Origin: Oscillospiraceae bacterium
Lineage (GTDB): Bacteria; Bacillota; Clostridia; Oscillospirales; Acutalibacteraceae
DNA: 15,433 bases
Direction: 5' to 3'
Assembly: GCA_003499325.1 (NCBI GenBank)
Contig: DNIP01000110.1
Coordinates: forward strand, 1-15,433
The notes beneath the pieces are model-generated. The model was given only the letters and a program-made list of their open reading frames with translations, did no database searches and was not told where the DNA came from. The position numbers and the translations under genes are program-made. Below, piece after piece: positions 14,866 through 15,433 of this stretch. How positions within the stretch are numbered: position 1 is the stretch's first letter; the number at the start of each line of letters is the position of its first letter.

Positions 14866-15433
14866 TTAATTCGATTGTTCTTGCTCGGCTTCCTTCTTTT
14901 TCTTCTTGTTTGCCAGCTGAATGACGGCGAAGGTGAGCAAGCCGCCTACGGCAAGACCGATCACGCCGCCCAGCGCGAGGGAGCCGCCGGAGAACAGCGA
15001 GCCTACCGCCGTTTTTGCCGTATCACGCTTAAAGAACACATAGGTGCCCTCATTCGGGTCGTTATAGCAAAGGGGCATGCTCTTGCTTGCGTCTGTCAGG
15101 TTCTGCACCGCTTCATCGCCGAACATATGGATGCCCGTAGAGTAGCCATCGGGCGCGCCGCCCTTGCCCTGCTTGAACTTTAAGGAATCCGCGAGGATCG
15201 GCATGCCGTTCTCATACTTCACGCTGTAGAGCGCCAGCCACTGCTGACCGACGTCGCCGTTGAGGTCGGTGCGGTCGAGCAGGATCTTGTGGTTCGTCTT
15301 TTCCACGTCGGAGTCGCCGTCCTTCCTGTTGCAGGTGACGGCCTTATAGTAGGCAGTCTGGTTCTTGACCATGATCGTCTCGGTCTTGCCGTTGATGGTT
15401 TGAGTTGCAGTGATATCGGCTTCATCAACGATA
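14866..15433 (-). CDS. C-terminal part of a paralogue of the 812-aa MABP-like membrane protein
   Basis: The frame is open to the window edge (about 189 codons visible). The Met at 15372 is internal: upstream codons read VDEADITAT, matching VEKADITAT of the 812-aa protein. Most of the visible part is the membrane-proximal MABP-like module, including RTDLNGDVGQQWLALYSVK, GIHMFGDEAVQNLTDA and TYVFFKRD, with long stretches identical to the paralogue. Then come the tag VGSLFSGG, a Gly/Ala-rich membrane helix and a strongly basic tail, NKKKKKEAEQ. The last helix and tail differ from the 812-aa protein although the tag is kept. Two terminators follow, so it is a separate transcription unit. The N-terminal architecture cannot be seen. 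Confidence 0.87.
   Translation of the reverse strand, partial: IVDEADITATQTINGKTETIMVKNQTAYYKAVTCNRKDGDSDVEKTNHKILLDRTDLNGDVGQQWLALYSVKYENGMPILADSLKFKQGKGGAPDGYSTGIHMFGDEAVQNLTDASKSMPLCYNDPNEGTYVFFKRDTAKTAVGSLFSGGSLALGGVIGLAVGGLLTFAVIQLANKKKKKEAEQEQSN
14977..15432 (-). repeat. Duplicated 3' segment, copy 2 (in the edge gene)
   Basis: Partner of 12312-12764, in direct orientation about 2.67 kb away. The 49-base identical run is 15221-15269. Third-position differences elsewhere show the copies are diverging under protein-level constraint, or that the identical core has been homogenised by gene conversion. Confidence 0.85.

Noticed and set aside
15250..15372. Met at 15372 as a real start of a 168-aa protein
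   Set aside because: Upstream in-frame codons continue the homology to the 812-aa paralogue up to the window edge, with no stop and no ribosome site.
1..15433. CRISPR arrays, tRNA/rRNA genes, transposases, phage genes
   Set aside because: None seen on either strand. The repeats present are protein-module duplications, one operator-like pair and terminator hairpins.

Overview
The window looks like part of a Gram-positive, gut-type Clostridia chromosome (Bacillota, perhaps an Oscillospiraceae/Ruminococcus relative). This is inferred from GGAGG-type ribosome sites, roughly even base composition, large secreted proteins anchored by a C-terminal helix plus Lys/Arg tail, and an InlB-type repeat. 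No taxonomic marker is present.

Layout. At the left, on the + strand, is the 3' part of an AqpZ-type aquaporin gene (1-528). It is followed by a hairpin-rich convergent intergenic region (529-795). Everything else is on the minus strand and reads right to left: (i) the 3' part of a surface-protein gene (15433-14866); (ii) two hairpin terminators, then a probable extended -10 promoter with an 11-bp-spaced direct repeat (14853-14660); (iii) four very tightly packed genes for exported proteins of 812, 1146, 510 and 1669 residues (14654-2231); (iv) a 120-bp gap holding a branched hairpin; (v) two overlapping genes for a 7-TM protein of unknown function and a PrsW-type intramembrane protease (2102-796), closed by a terminator.

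How the genes may work together. The 812-aa protein, the partial protein at the right edge and the 1669-aa protein are related. They carry modules with a conserved 'aDLNxG....(V/I)YLGYK' signature, which I read as MABP-like (beta-prism, membrane-binding) modules. The 812- and 1669-aa proteins also share a helical domain and a membrane hairpin. The 1146- and 510-aa proteins are right-handed parallel beta-helices built of 12 and 8 GG(A/G)(I/V)-type coils. Four of the five exported proteins, including the partial one, share a short C-terminal tag, S-(V/L/I)-F-S-(G/N/D)-G, immediately before the final membrane helix and basic tail. The 1669-aa protein lacks it.

The PrsW-family protease just downstream is a candidate processing enzyme for that tag. 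Together these suggest a cell-surface assembly: MABP-like membrane proteins, two beta-helix stalks or adhesins, a giant multi-module protein and a dedicated protease. I do not recognise it as a named system. The domain identifications come from reading the sequence; the functional assembly is inference.
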